From Pelomonas parva (GTDB taxonomy: Bacteria; Pseudomonadota; Gammaproteobacteria; Burkholderiales; Burkholderiaceae_C), in NCBI RefSeq assembly GCF_043555835.1, contig NZ_JBIGHV010000015.1, positions 41,276-105,275 of the forward strand: a stretch of DNA of 64,000 nucleotides, read 5' to 3'. The position numbers and the translations under genes were made by a program. Under the pieces are notes generated by a model. That model had not been told where the DNA came from. It did no database searches and saw only the letters and a program-made list of their open reading frames with translations. Below, piece by piece: positions 52,127-60,661 of the stretch (position 1 is its first letter; every line of letters starts with the position of its first letter).

Positions 52127-54306
52127 TCCACCGCCGCCACCTGCTGCAAGCCGCCGGGCTGGCGGCCACCCTGCCCACTTCAGCCGCCTGGGCCGCCGAC
52201 ACCGCACCCGCCTACGACTGGCGCAGCCTGACCTACGGCGGCGGTGGCTTCATCGACGGCTTCGTCTTCCACCCGCGCGAGCAAGGCCTGCTCTACGCGC
52301 GCACCGACATCGGCGGCGCCTACCGCTTCGACCCTACGGCCAAGCGCTGGCTGCCGTTGCTGGACCATTTGGCCAAGGACGACGCCGACCTGATGGGCGT
52401 GCTGGCCCTGGCCGTGGACCCCACCGACGCCAACCGCGTCTACGCCGCCTGCGGCCTGTACACCGGCGAATGGGCGCGCAAGGCCGCGCTGCTGTCGTCC
52501 ACGGACCGCGGCGCCACCTGGCAGACGCACGAGCTGGGCCTCAAGCTCAATGGCAACGGCCCCGGCCGCGGCACCGGCGAGCGCCTGCAGGTGGACCCGA
52601 AGCGCCCCGAGCGCCTGCTGCTCGGCACCACGCAGGACGGTCTGCAGCAGAGCACCAACCACGGCCAGAGCTTCAGCCGCTTGAGCGGCTTCCCGGCCAA
52701 GCATGTGTCCCTCGTGCTGTTCGCGCCGACGGCCAAGACCGTCTACGCCGGCAGCCACGACCAGCCCGGCCTGTTCGTCTCCAGCGACGACGGCGCCAGC
52801 TTCACGCGCATCGCCGAACTGCCCGCGCAAGCGCCGCAGCGCGCGGCGGTCGGGCAGGACGGCTCGCTCTACGTCAGCTTTGCCGGTGGCGACGCGGGCA
52901 CCATCACCAACCCCGGCTACGCCAAGACCGGCAGCGTCTGGCGCCGCGCGCCGGACGGCAGCTGGCGCGACATCACGCCCGTCAAGCCCCGCAGCGGCGA
53001 CGGCTTCGGCTACTCGGGCCTGGACGCGGACGCCAGGCGCCCCGGCCGCGTCGTCGTGTCCACCATCGAGCGCTGGAGCCAGGGCGACGAGATCTACGTG
53101 TCGGACGACTTCGGCGCCAACTGGGTGCCGCTGAGCCCGCGCTCCGCCTTCGACGCCAGCACCCATCCCTGGCTGCAGGCCTACCAGGCCAAGACGCACC
53201 ACAAGCAAGGCCACTGGCTGGCCGACTTCAAGATCGACCCACACGACGGCGAGCGCGCCGTCTACGGCACGGGCTACGGCCTGTGGATGACAGGCAACCT
53301 CGGTGCCGCGAAGGTCAACTGGGCCTTCACCGTCGACAACCTCGAAGAGACCGCCGTGCTTGGCCTGGAGAGCCCCAACGGCGGCGCGGCGCTGCTGGCG
53401 GCCATGGGCGACGTCTCCGGCGCGGCCTGGGACGACCTCAACCAAGGCCCCAAGAACGGCCTCTTCCTGCCCGCCGGCGAGACCTGCCGCTCGGTGTCGT
53501 TTGCCGAGCTGAACCCCGGCATCGTCGCGCGCACATCGGACATGGCAGCCAACGGCGGCTACTGGTCACCCGACGGCGGCGCCAGCTGGCGACCCTTCGG
53601 CCCGTCCACGCGCAACGCCAAGACGCCCGAGGGCTGGAGGGCATCGTCGGGCCAGGTGGCCGTGTCGGCCAAGGGCGGCTTCTTCCTGTGGGTGCCCGAC
53701 AAGCAGGCGGCGCTGTTCTCGCGCGACCGGGGCAAGACCTGGAACCTCAGCCAGGGCTGGCCCGCCGAGCGCGACGTGACGCTGACCCCCGTGGCCGACC
53801 GTGCCATCGAGGGCGTGTTCTACGTGCTGGACCGCGCCAATGGCCGCATCCTCGTCAGCGCGGACGGCGGCGCCAGCTTCCAGCCCAGCATCACCGGCCT
53901 GCCCAAGCTGGAGAACTGGCGCAGCGCCCAGCTCATCTGCGCGCCGGGCCAGGCGCGCGACCTGTGGCTGGCCACGCACGACGGGCTCCTGCACATCCCC
54001 GGTGTCGGCGCCAAGGCCAAGACCATTCGCGGCGTGGCCGAGCCCTGGCGCGTGGCCGTGGGCAAGGCGGCCCCGGGCGCGACCTATCACGCCGTCTACG
54101 TGTGGGGCAAGGTGGCCGTCGGCGGCGGTGACGCGGTCGAAGGCCTGTTCCGCTCCATCGACGGCGGCGCCAGCTTCCAGCGCATCAACGACGACCGCCA
54201 CCGCTACGGCCGGCTGAACGCGCTGGCCGCCGACCCGCTGGAGTTCGGCGTCGTCTACCTCGCGCCCGAGGGGCGCGGCGTCATCATCGGCAAACCCAAG
54301 GCATGA
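52123..54306 (+). CDS. GH74 xyloglucan-specific endo-glucanase
   Basis: 727 residues; Tat-like/Sec signal 1-25 (HRRHLLQAAGLAAT...AWAAD). Two seven-bladed propellers: the N-terminal motif GGGFIDGFVFHPREQGLLYARTDIGGAYR includes catalytic Asp62, and WLADFKIDPHDG (Asp368 or Asp372) supplies the second acid. BNR-like repeats (SSDDGASF, SADGGASF, SIDGGASF) recur along the chain. GH74 cuts the xyloglucan backbone to heptasaccharide-based units. No CBM is attached. ATGA overlaps on both sides couple it to GH35 and GH95. Confidence 0.95.
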   Translation: MIHRRHLLQAAGLAATLPTSAAWAADTAPAYDWRSLTYGGGGFIDGFVFHPREQGLLYARTDIGGAYRFDPTAKRWLPLLDHLAKDDADLMGVLALAVDPTDANRVYAACGLYTGEWARKAALLSSTDRGATWQTHELGLKLNGNGPGRGTGERLQVDPKRPERLLLGTTQDGLQQSTNHGQSFSRLSGFPAKHVSLVLFAPTAKTVYAGSHDQPGLFVSSDDGASFTRIAELPAQAPQRAAVGQDGSLYVSFAGGDAGTITNPGYAKTGSVWRRAPDGSWRDITPVKPRSGDGFGYSGLDADARRPGRVVVSTIERWSQGDEIYVSDDFGANWVPLSPRSAFDASTHPWLQAYQAKTHHKQGHWLADFKIDPHDGERAVYGTGYGLWMTGNLGAAKVNWAFTVDNLEETAVLGLESPNGGAALLAAMGDVSGAAWDDLNQGPKNGLFLPAGETCRSVSFAELNPGIVARTSDMAANGGYWSPDGGASWRPFGPSTRNAKTPEGWRASSGQVAVSAKGGFFLWVPDKQAALFSRDRGKTWNLSQGWPAERDVTLTPVADRAIEGVFYVLDRANGRILVSADGGASFQPSITGLPKLENWRSAQLICAPGQARDLWLATHDGLLHIPGVGAKAKTIRGVAEPWRVAVGKAAPGATYHAVYVWGKVAVGGGDAVEGLFRSIDGGASFQRINDDRHRYGRLNALAADPLEFGVVYLAPEGRGVIIGKPKA

Positions 54307-56582
54307 AGCGCCTCCTCGCCGCTCTGGCCCTGGCGGCCGCGCTGCCTGCGTGTGCCAGCGAGCTGACGCTGCGCTACGCCGCGCCCGCGCCCGACACGCC
54401 CAAGGGCTGGGAGCAGCAGGCCTTGCCCATCGGCAACGGCCGGCTGGGCGCGATGCTGTTCGGCCAGGTGGCGCGCGACCGCCTGCAGTTCAACGACATC
54501 ACGCTGTGGACGGGCGACACCCAGAAGATGGGCGCCTACCAGCCCTTCGGCGACGTCGTGCTGACGCTGGACGGCGCCGATGCGCCGCTCAGCGACTACC
54601 GCCGCGAGCTGGACATAGCCCGCGCCGAGCACCGTCTCAGCTACACGCAGGGCGGCGTGGGCTATGCCCGCGACGCGCTGGCCAGCCACCCGGCCCAGGT
54701 GCTGGTCTGGCACCTGCACGCCAGCGCGCCCGGTCGCTACAACGGCCGCATCGCGCTGACCGACCGCCACAGCGCGGCGCTGAGCGCGGCCAACACCACG
54801 CTGACGGCACAAGGCAGGCTGCCCAATGGCCTGGCCTACGCCAGCCAGCTGCGCGTGCTGCACGAGGGTGGCAGCGTCGCCATCGACGGCAACACACTGC
54901 GCTTCAACGGCTGCACCTCGCTGACGCTGATCCTCGGCGCCGGCACCAGCTTCACCGACGGCAAGGCGCCGCTGCCGCGCGTGCAGGCCCAGGTGGCCGC
55001 CGCTGCGGCCAAGCGCTGGCAGCAGCTGCGTGCGGAGCACCACGACGATGTCGATGCCCTGCTCGGCCGCGTCGCGCTGGACCTGGGCGACAGTCCCGCC
55101 GAGCGCCGGGCACTGACGACCGATGCGCGCCTGGCCGCCTACACCCAGCACGGCGGCGACCCCGAGCTGGAGGCGCTCTACTTCCACTTCGGCCGCTACC
55201 TGCTCGTCAGCAGCTCGCGTGACTCGCTGCCCGCCAACCTGCAAGGCCTGTGGAACGACCACCTGCAGCCGCCCTGGAACAGCGACTACCACTCCAACAT
55301 CAACCTGCAGATGAACTACTGGCCGGCCGAGCCGACCAACCTCGCCGAGGCCGCACGGCCCTTCCACCGCTTCGTGCAGCGGCTGATTCCCGAGTGGCGC
55401 AAGGCCGTGTCCGAGCGCGCCGCGCTTGCGCTGCGCGACCCATCGAGGTTGCCACCCGAGACACCGCCCTGGGACAACTCGGTCCAGCCGCCCATCGAGA
55501 CCTTCCTCAAGGACGGCCGGCCGGCCCGCGGCTGGGCGCTGCGCACCGAGACCAACCCGTTTGGCTATCAGGGCTATCTGTGGAACATGACCGGCAACGC
55601 CTGGTATGCCCGCCACTTCTGGGAGCACTACGCGTTCACGCAGGACAAGGCCTTCCTGCGCAACGTCGCCTGGCCGGTGCTGAAGGAAGTCGGTGAGTTC
55701 TGGGAAGACCGGCTCAAGGCCTTGCCCGACGGCAGGCTGGTGGCGCCCAACGGCTGGTCGCCGGAGCACGGCCCCATCCAGGACGGCGTGGCCTACGACC
55801 AGCAGATCCTGTGGGACCACTTCGACAACATGGCGCAAGCGGCCGAGGCGCTCGGCGACCGCGCCGCGCGGGACCGCGCCGCGTCGCTGCGCGACCGCCT
55901 CGCGGCCCCAAGCATCGGCAGCTGGGGTCAGTTGCTCGAATGGATGGAGGAGTTGAAGGACCCGGTGCTCGACACGCCCCGGGACACGCACCGCCATGTG
56001 TCCCACCTGTACGCGCTTTACCCTGGTCGGCAGATCTCGCCCACCCGCACGCCCGAGCTGGCGGCCGCCGCACGCAAGACGCTGCTGGCGCGCGGCGACG
56101 TGAGCACCGGCTGGTCCATGGCCTGGAAGATCGCCTTCTGGGCGCGGCTGCGCGACGGCGACCATGCCCACGGCCTGCTGCGCGGCCTGCTGGCCCAGCC
56201 CGGCGCGCGCAAGGCCCGCGAGGGCGGCGAGGTACACCAGGGCGGCACCTATCCCAACCTGCTGGACACCCACCCGCCCTTCCAGATCGACGGCAACTTC
56301 GGCGCCACCGCCGCCATCGCGGAGATGCTGCTGCAGTCGCACGACGGCGTCATCGACCTGCTGCCGGCCTTGCCTGCGGCGTGGCCCGAAGGCTCGGTGA
56401 AGGGCTTGCGCGCGCGCGGCGGGTTCGAGGTGGACATCGCCTGGGCGGGCGGCAAGTTGACACGCGCCACCGTGCGCTCGGTGGCAGGCACCGGCGACGG
56501 GCGCGCGCGCGCGGGCGAGCGCGTCGTCGAGCTGAAGCTCAAGCCCGGCCAGTCGCGCACGCTGCTCGCCAAGGACTTCTGA
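54303..56582 (+). CDS. GH95 alpha-L-fucosidase (or alpha-L-galactosidase)
   Basis: 759 residues; signal peptide about 1-19 (ending PACASE; not a convincing lipobox). GH95 signatures: ALPIGNGRLGAMLFG, LQFNDITLWTGD, WNDHLQPPWNSDYHSNINLQ then MNYWPAEPTN (active-site Asn residues), NGWSPEHGPIQDGVAYDQQI (Glu) and PFQIDGNFGATAAIAEML (Asp). The family inverts alpha-1,2-L-fucosides, and some members prefer alpha-L-galactosides. In this locus it would strip the terminal fucose of plant xyloglucan. No fucose catabolic genes are present in the window. One base separates it from the SGNH gene. Confidence 0.94.
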   Translation: MKRLLAALALAAALPACASELTLRYAAPAPDTPKGWEQQALPIGNGRLGAMLFGQVARDRLQFNDITLWTGDTQKMGAYQPFGDVVLTLDGADAPLSDYRRELDIARAEHRLSYTQGGVGYARDALASHPAQVLVWHLHASAPGRYNGRIALTDRHSAALSAANTTLTAQGRLPNGLAYASQLRVLHEGGSVAIDGNTLRFNGCTSLTLILGAGTSFTDGKAPLPRVQAQVAAAAAKRWQQLRAEHHDDVDALLGRVALDLGDSPAERRALTTDARLAAYTQHGGDPELEALYFHFGRYLLVSSSRDSLPANLQGLWNDHLQPPWNSDYHSNINLQMNYWPAEPTNLAEAARPFHRFVQRLIPEWRKAVSERAALALRDPSRLPPETPPWDNSVQPPIETFLKDGRPARGWALRTETNPFGYQGYLWNMTGNAWYARHFWEHYAFTQDKAFLRNVAWPVLKEVGEFWEDRLKALPDGRLVAPNGWSPEHGPIQDGVAYDQQILWDHFDNMAQAAEALGDRAARDRAASLRDRLAAPSIGSWGQLLEWMEELKDPVLDTPRDTHRHVSHLYALYPGRQISPTRTPELAAAARKTLLARGDVSTGWSMAWKIAFWARLRDGDHAHGLLRGLLAQPGARKAREGGEVHQGGTYPNLLDTHPPFQIDGNFGATAAIAEMLLQSHDGVIDLLPALPAAWPEGSVKGLRARGGFEVDIAWAGGKLTRATVRSVAGTGDGRARAGERVVELKLKPGQSRTLLAKDF

Positions 56583-56583
56583 C

Positions 56584-57843
56584 ATGCATCGTTTCCTGCT
56601 CGCCTTCCTCGCCCTGCTTCCGCTGACAGCGCAGTCAGTGGACTTGTCCAAGGGCTGGCAGGTCGCCGTCACCGATTTCGAAGGCGAGGCCAGGTTGACC
56701 GGCGACCGCATCACCGTGCCCAAGCCGGCCAATCCGCGCGTGCCCAACAGCCATGTCGCTGCCCGCCGTGGCAGCGACGGCACCGTGACGCTGCAGTTCA
56801 GCAACACCTGGATCGCGCAGCTGCGCTGGCAGGACGGTAAGCCGCTGGACCTGAACCCCTACCTGGCCGAGGGCACGCTGGAGTTCGATCTCAACGTCGT
56901 CGACCTCGCCAAGGGCGGCATGAAGTTCAAGCTCGGCTGCGGCAAGGACTGCGAGCGCAAGGTGCCCTTCCTGTTCGCGGGGCGCACCCTGATCGGCAAG
57001 GGCCGCCAGCACCTCTCGTTCTCGCTGAAGTGCTTCTGGCGCGAGGGCGACGACTTCTCCGCCGTCAACCTGCCCTTCACGCTAGAAGGCACCGGCAGCG
57101 GCGAGCTGCAGATCGCCAACCTGCGCATCAACAAGACCGGCAAGGCGACCACTGCCTGCCCCGACTACCGCACGCAATCGACCACGCCCGAGCGCCTGCA
57201 GGAGTCCTGGGCCGTGGACTGGTGGCTGCCGCGCCACGAGGCCAAGCTGGCCGAGATCCGCGCCCACCGTGAGGCCGGCCGGCGCGTGGACCTCGTCTTC
57301 CTGGGCGACTCCATCACGCAAGGCTGGGAGAACGAGGGCAAGGCCGCCTGGACCCGGCACTTCGCGAAGCACAACGCCGTGGCGCTGGGCTTCGGCGGCG
57401 ACCGCACCGAGAACCTGTTGTGGCGGCTGCAGAACGGCGAGCTGGACGGCATGGCGCCCAAGGCCATCGTCATGATGATTGGCACCAACAACACCGGCGA
57501 GCGGCTGGAAGACCCGGCCCTCACCGTGGCCGGCATACAGCGCAACCTCGATGAAATCAGGAAGCGCCAGCCGCAGGCCAAGGTGCTGCTGCTGGCGCTG
57601 TTCCCGCGCGGAGAGAAGCCCGACGACCTCATGCGCCGCCACAACGCCAAGATCAATGCGCTGCTGCCGGCGCTGGCGGACGGCAAGCGCGTCGTCTTCC
57701 TCGACCTGGCCCACGCGCTCACCAACACGGACGGCACGCTGTCCAAAGACATCCTGCCGGACTCGCTTCACCTGAGCCCGCAGGGCTACGACATCTGGGC
57801 CCGCAGCCTGGAAGCACCTCTGACTTCTCTTCTGGCGCCCTGA
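56584..57843 (+). CDS. SGNH/GDSL esterase with N-terminal ExoP-type beta-sandwich, putative xyloglucan acetylesterase
   Basis: 419 residues; signal peptide about 1-18 (ending TAQSV). Residues about 20-180 form a beta-sandwich (STWQV-type: LSKGWQVAVTDFEG, FSNTWIAQLRWQDG, EFDLNVVDLAKGGMKFKLGC) like the C-terminal ExoP domain of GH3 glucosidases. The SGNH hydrolase follows: VFLGDSITQGWE (Ser), LGFGGDRTENLLWRL (Gly), MIGTNNTGE (Asn) and PDSLHLSPQGYDIWA (Asp and His). All four blocks are intact. Context suggests removal of O-acetyl groups from xyloglucan galactose, analogous to XaeA of the Xanthomonas locus. Confidence 0.88.
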   Translation: MHRFLLAFLALLPLTAQSVDLSKGWQVAVTDFEGEARLTGDRITVPKPANPRVPNSHVAARRGSDGTVTLQFSNTWIAQLRWQDGKPLDLNPYLAEGTLEFDLNVVDLAKGGMKFKLGCGKDCERKVPFLFAGRTLIGKGRQHLSFSLKCFWREGDDFSAVNLPFTLEGTGSGELQIANLRINKTGKATTACPDYRTQSTTPERLQESWAVDWWLPRHEAKLAEIRAHREAGRRVDLVFLGDSITQGWENEGKAAWTRHFAKHNAVALGFGGDRTENLLWRLQNGELDGMAPKAIVMMIGTNNTGERLEDPALTVAGIQRNLDEIRKRQPQAKVLLLALFPRGEKPDDLMRRHNAKINALLPALADGKRVVFLDLAHALTNTDGTLSKDILPDSLHLSPQGYDIWARSLEAPLTSLLAP

Positions 57844-57863
57844 CGGCGCCTTGCACCAACTTC

Positions 57864-59222
57864 ATGACCGCACTGACCTACTCCAGCCCTTTCCCTGACG
57901 ACTTCCTGTTCGGCGTCGCCGCCGCCTCCGCCCAGATCGAGGGCGCTGCCTTCACCGACGGCAAGGGCGAATCCATCTGGGACCGCTTCTGCCGCACGCC
58001 CGGCAAGGTGCACGACGGCGACACGCTCGACGTGGCCTGTGACCACTACAACCGCTTCGACGACGACTTCGCGCTGATGGCCTCGCTGGGCCTGAAGTAC
58101 TACCGCCTGTCCATCGCCTGGCCGCGCATCTACCCGAACGGCGACGGCGAGCTGAACCAGGCCGGGCTGGACTTCTATCACCGCCTCTTTGCCAGCATGA
58201 AGAAGCACGGCATCCAGCCCTGGGTGACGATGTTCCATTGGGACCTGCCGCAGTCGCTGGAAGACCGCGGCGGCTGGACCTCGCGCGTCACCGTCGACGC
58301 CTTCGCGCGCTACGCCGACACCATCGTCAAGGCCTTCGCCGGCGAGGTGAAGCACTGGATCACGATGAACGAGATCCGCTGCTTCACGCAGCTGGCCTAC
58401 GGCTACGGCACCAAGGCGCCGGGCCGCACCGAGAGCGCGCAGGTCGTCAACCAGACCTTCCACCACGCGCTGCTGTGCCATGGCCATGGCGTGCGCGCCG
58501 TGCGCGAATTTGGCGGCGCGGGCGCGGTCGTTGGCCTGACCGACAACCTCGACGTCTGCATCCCCGTCACCGAGACGCCGGCCGACATCGCCGCCGCCAA
58601 GGCCTGGTTCCTGCAGATGAATGCCCATGTGCTGGGCGCCATGCATGCCGGTCAGTACCCGGCCGACTACCTGGCCCGCGTGGGCGCGGACGCGCCCACG
58701 GTCGAGCCCGGTGACTTCGACCTCATCAGCCTGCCCACCGACCACCTGGGCCTGAACATCTACACCGGCACCTATGTGCGCGCCGGCAAGGCCGGCGCGG
58801 CCTTCGAGGCCCTGCCGCCGCCCGTCAACTACCCGCGCGCCGACAGCCCCTGGCTGCGCCTGGTGCCGCAGTCCATCTACTGGGCCACGCGCTTCGCGGC
58901 CGAGTGCTACGGCCACCAGGCGCTCTACATCACCGAGAACGGCTGCGGCTACAACGACGAACCGGTCGTGGACGGCGAGGTGCTGGACCTGCACCGCCGC
59001 GACTTCCTGCGCAACCACCTGCGCGAGGCCCACCGCGCCATCGGCGACGGCGTGCCGCTGAAGGGCTACTTCCTCTGGTCGTTCATCGACAACTACGAGT
59101 GGGAAGACGGCTATCAGCGCCGCTTCGGCATCGTGCATTGCGACTACGCCACGCAGGTACGCACGGCCAAGCTGTCGGCCCACTACTACGCGGAAGTCAT
59201 CAAGGCCAGGAAGATCCTGTGA
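57864..59222 (+). CDS. GH1 beta-glucosidase
   Basis: 452 residues with no signal peptide, cytoplasmic. GH1 features: DDFLFGVAAASAQIEGA, YRLSIAWPRIYPNG, FHWDLPQSLEDRGGW, acid/base Glu170 in WITMNEIRCF (the usual NEP is NEI here, found in some GH1 clades), nucleophile Glu358 in YITENGCG and GYFLWSFIDNYEWEDGY. It would cleave beta-1,4-glucose from de-xylosylated oligosaccharides after import, alternating with the cytoplasmic GH31. This locus encodes no GH3, so GH1 probably takes that role. GTGA overlap with the symporter gene. Confidence 0.94.
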   Translation: MTALTYSSPFPDDFLFGVAAASAQIEGAAFTDGKGESIWDRFCRTPGKVHDGDTLDVACDHYNRFDDDFALMASLGLKYYRLSIAWPRIYPNGDGELNQAGLDFYHRLFASMKKHGIQPWVTMFHWDLPQSLEDRGGWTSRVTVDAFARYADTIVKAFAGEVKHWITMNEIRCFTQLAYGYGTKAPGRTESAQVVNQTFHHALLCHGHGVRAVREFGGAGAVVGLTDNLDVCIPVTETPADIAAAKAWFLQMNAHVLGAMHAGQYPADYLARVGADAPTVEPGDFDLISLPTDHLGLNIYTGTYVRAGKAGAAFEALPPPVNYPRADSPWLRLVPQSIYWATRFAAECYGHQALYITENGCGYNDEPVVDGEVLDLHRRDFLRNHLREAHRAIGDGVPLKGYFLWSFIDNYEWEDGYQRRFGIVHCDYATQVRTAKLSAHYYAEVIKARKIL

Positions 59223-60661
59223 ACGCCAGCACCCTCCATCTCGACCGCGTCGTGCCGCCCTCGGCCGACCGCCTGCCCATGCGGCAGAAGATCGGCTTCG
59301 GCCTCGGCTCCATCCTCGACATGTGGGGCCACTGGCTCTACCCGTCGCTGGCCTTCCACGTCTTCAACATCTTCCTCGGCGTCGCGCCCGGGCTGATCTC
59401 GACGGTGCAGATGGTCAAGATCTTCATCGATGCGGCCAGCGATGCGATCTTCGGCTGGATCAGCGACAACACACGCACGCGCTACGGCCGGCGCCGCCCG
59501 TTCATCCTGATCGGCGGCGTGCTGGCCGGCATCGGCCTGCCGCTGATGTTCGCCGTCGGCAAGGGCTGGACGGACATGCAGTACTTCACCTTCATGCTGG
59601 TCAGCATGGTGATCTACGTGCCCATCATGAGCTGCTTCAACATGCCCTGGGTCAGCCTGGGCTCGGAGATGACGCCCGACTATCACGAGCGCACCACCGT
59701 GATGGCCATCCGCAACGCCATCCAGAAGGGCCCGGAGCTGGCGATGTTCTTCGCCGCGCAGTTCACGACACTGGCCATCTTCAACGACCCCGACACCGGC
59801 AAGCCCGACATCCTGCGCGGCGCCCAGACCTATTGCGCCATCCTCGGCGCCATCATGGTGGCCGTGTCCATCGCCATCTTCCTGCTGGTGCGCGAGCGCT
59901 ACTACGAGAAGCTGGTGTCGCGCACGCAGACCCACATCCCCTTCACCGACACCCTGTGGCGCACGCTGCGCTGCAAGCCCTTCCGCCATGTGCTGACCAT
60001 GTCGCTGGCCTACGGCATCGGCACGGCCATGGTCGGTGCGCTGGGCTACTACGCCACCGTCTACTACGTCTGCAAGGGCGACATCGTGCTGGCGACGAAG
60101 TGGAACACCGCGATGGGCCTGGCCGGCATGGCCTTCGGCTTCGCCGGCATCCCCTTCTTCACGTGGATCGCGCGCCAATGGGGCAAGCGCGCGGGCCTGG
60201 CCACGGTGCTGGTCATGGCCATCTGCGCCTTCATCGGTGACTGGTGGCTGTACGACCCCGAGCGGCCCTACCTGCAGCTGTTCGCCTGCGGCTTCGTGGC
60301 CTTCACCGGCGCGGGTTTCTGGACGCTGTACGGCGCCACCATCGGCGACGTGGTGGACTACGACGAAGCCCAGACCGGCCAGCGCCGCGAGGGCTCGTTC
60401 TCGGCCTGCCAGTCGTGGATCTCCAAGGTCGGCATCGCGCTGGGCGTGGGCGCGTCGGGCTGGATACTGCAGGCCACCGGCTTCGATTCCAAGCAGGCCA
60501 TCCAGACGCCCGAGGCCATCTTCTGGATACGCATCCTGCTGTCGGGCATCCCGGTCATCGGCCTGGTGCTGGCGCTGATCGCCATCCTGCGCTTCCCGCT
60601 GACCGAGGCACGCATGCTGCAGATCCGCGGGCAGCTTGAATCGACGCGCGGCACGGTATGA
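59219..60661 (+). CDS. GPH-family (MelB-like) glycoside:cation symporter
   Basis: 480 residues from a GTG overlapping the GH1 stop. About twelve transmembrane helices. GPH signatures are MRQKIGFGLGSILDMWGHW, IFIDAASDAIFGWISDNTRTRYGRRRPFI (the cation-site Asp helix and RxGRRRP loop) and TLYGATIGDVVDYDEAQTGQRREG (the family DxxDYDE...GxRxEG motif). It would import xyloglucan di- to oligosaccharides from the periplasm for GH1 and GH31. Overlaps GH43 by 4 bases. Confidence 0.92.
   Translation: MNASTLHLDRVVPPSADRLPMRQKIGFGLGSILDMWGHWLYPSLAFHVFNIFLGVAPGLISTVQMVKIFIDAASDAIFGWISDNTRTRYGRRRPFILIGGVLAGIGLPLMFAVGKGWTDMQYFTFMLVSMVIYVPIMSCFNMPWVSLGSEMTPDYHERTTVMAIRNAIQKGPELAMFFAAQFTTLAIFNDPDTGKPDILRGAQTYCAILGAIMVAVSIAIFLLVRERYYEKLVSRTQTHIPFTDTLWRTLRCKPFRHVLTMSLAYGIGTAMVGALGYYATVYYVCKGDIVLATKWNTAMGLAGMAFGFAGIPFFTWIARQWGKRAGLATVLVMAICAFIGDWWLYDPERPYLQLFACGFVAFTGAGFWTLYGATIGDVVDYDEAQTGQRREGSFSACQSWISKVGIALGVGASGWILQATGFDSKQAIQTPEAIFWIRILLSGIPVIGLVLALIAILRFPLTEARMLQIRGQLESTRGTV

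Noticed and set aside
47309..52207. Reverse open frame of 1632 codons across the TBDR and GH35 genes
   Set aside because: Low-complexity Val/Gly/Arg/His composition and complete overlap with a GTG-started TBDR and GH35 having clear motifs; an antisense shadow.
54303..54360. GH95 as a lipoprotein (PACAS)
   Set aside because: Cys is preceded by L-P-A rather than a standard L-[AS]-[GA]-C lipobox; Sec cleavage near CASE is more likely, though not certain.
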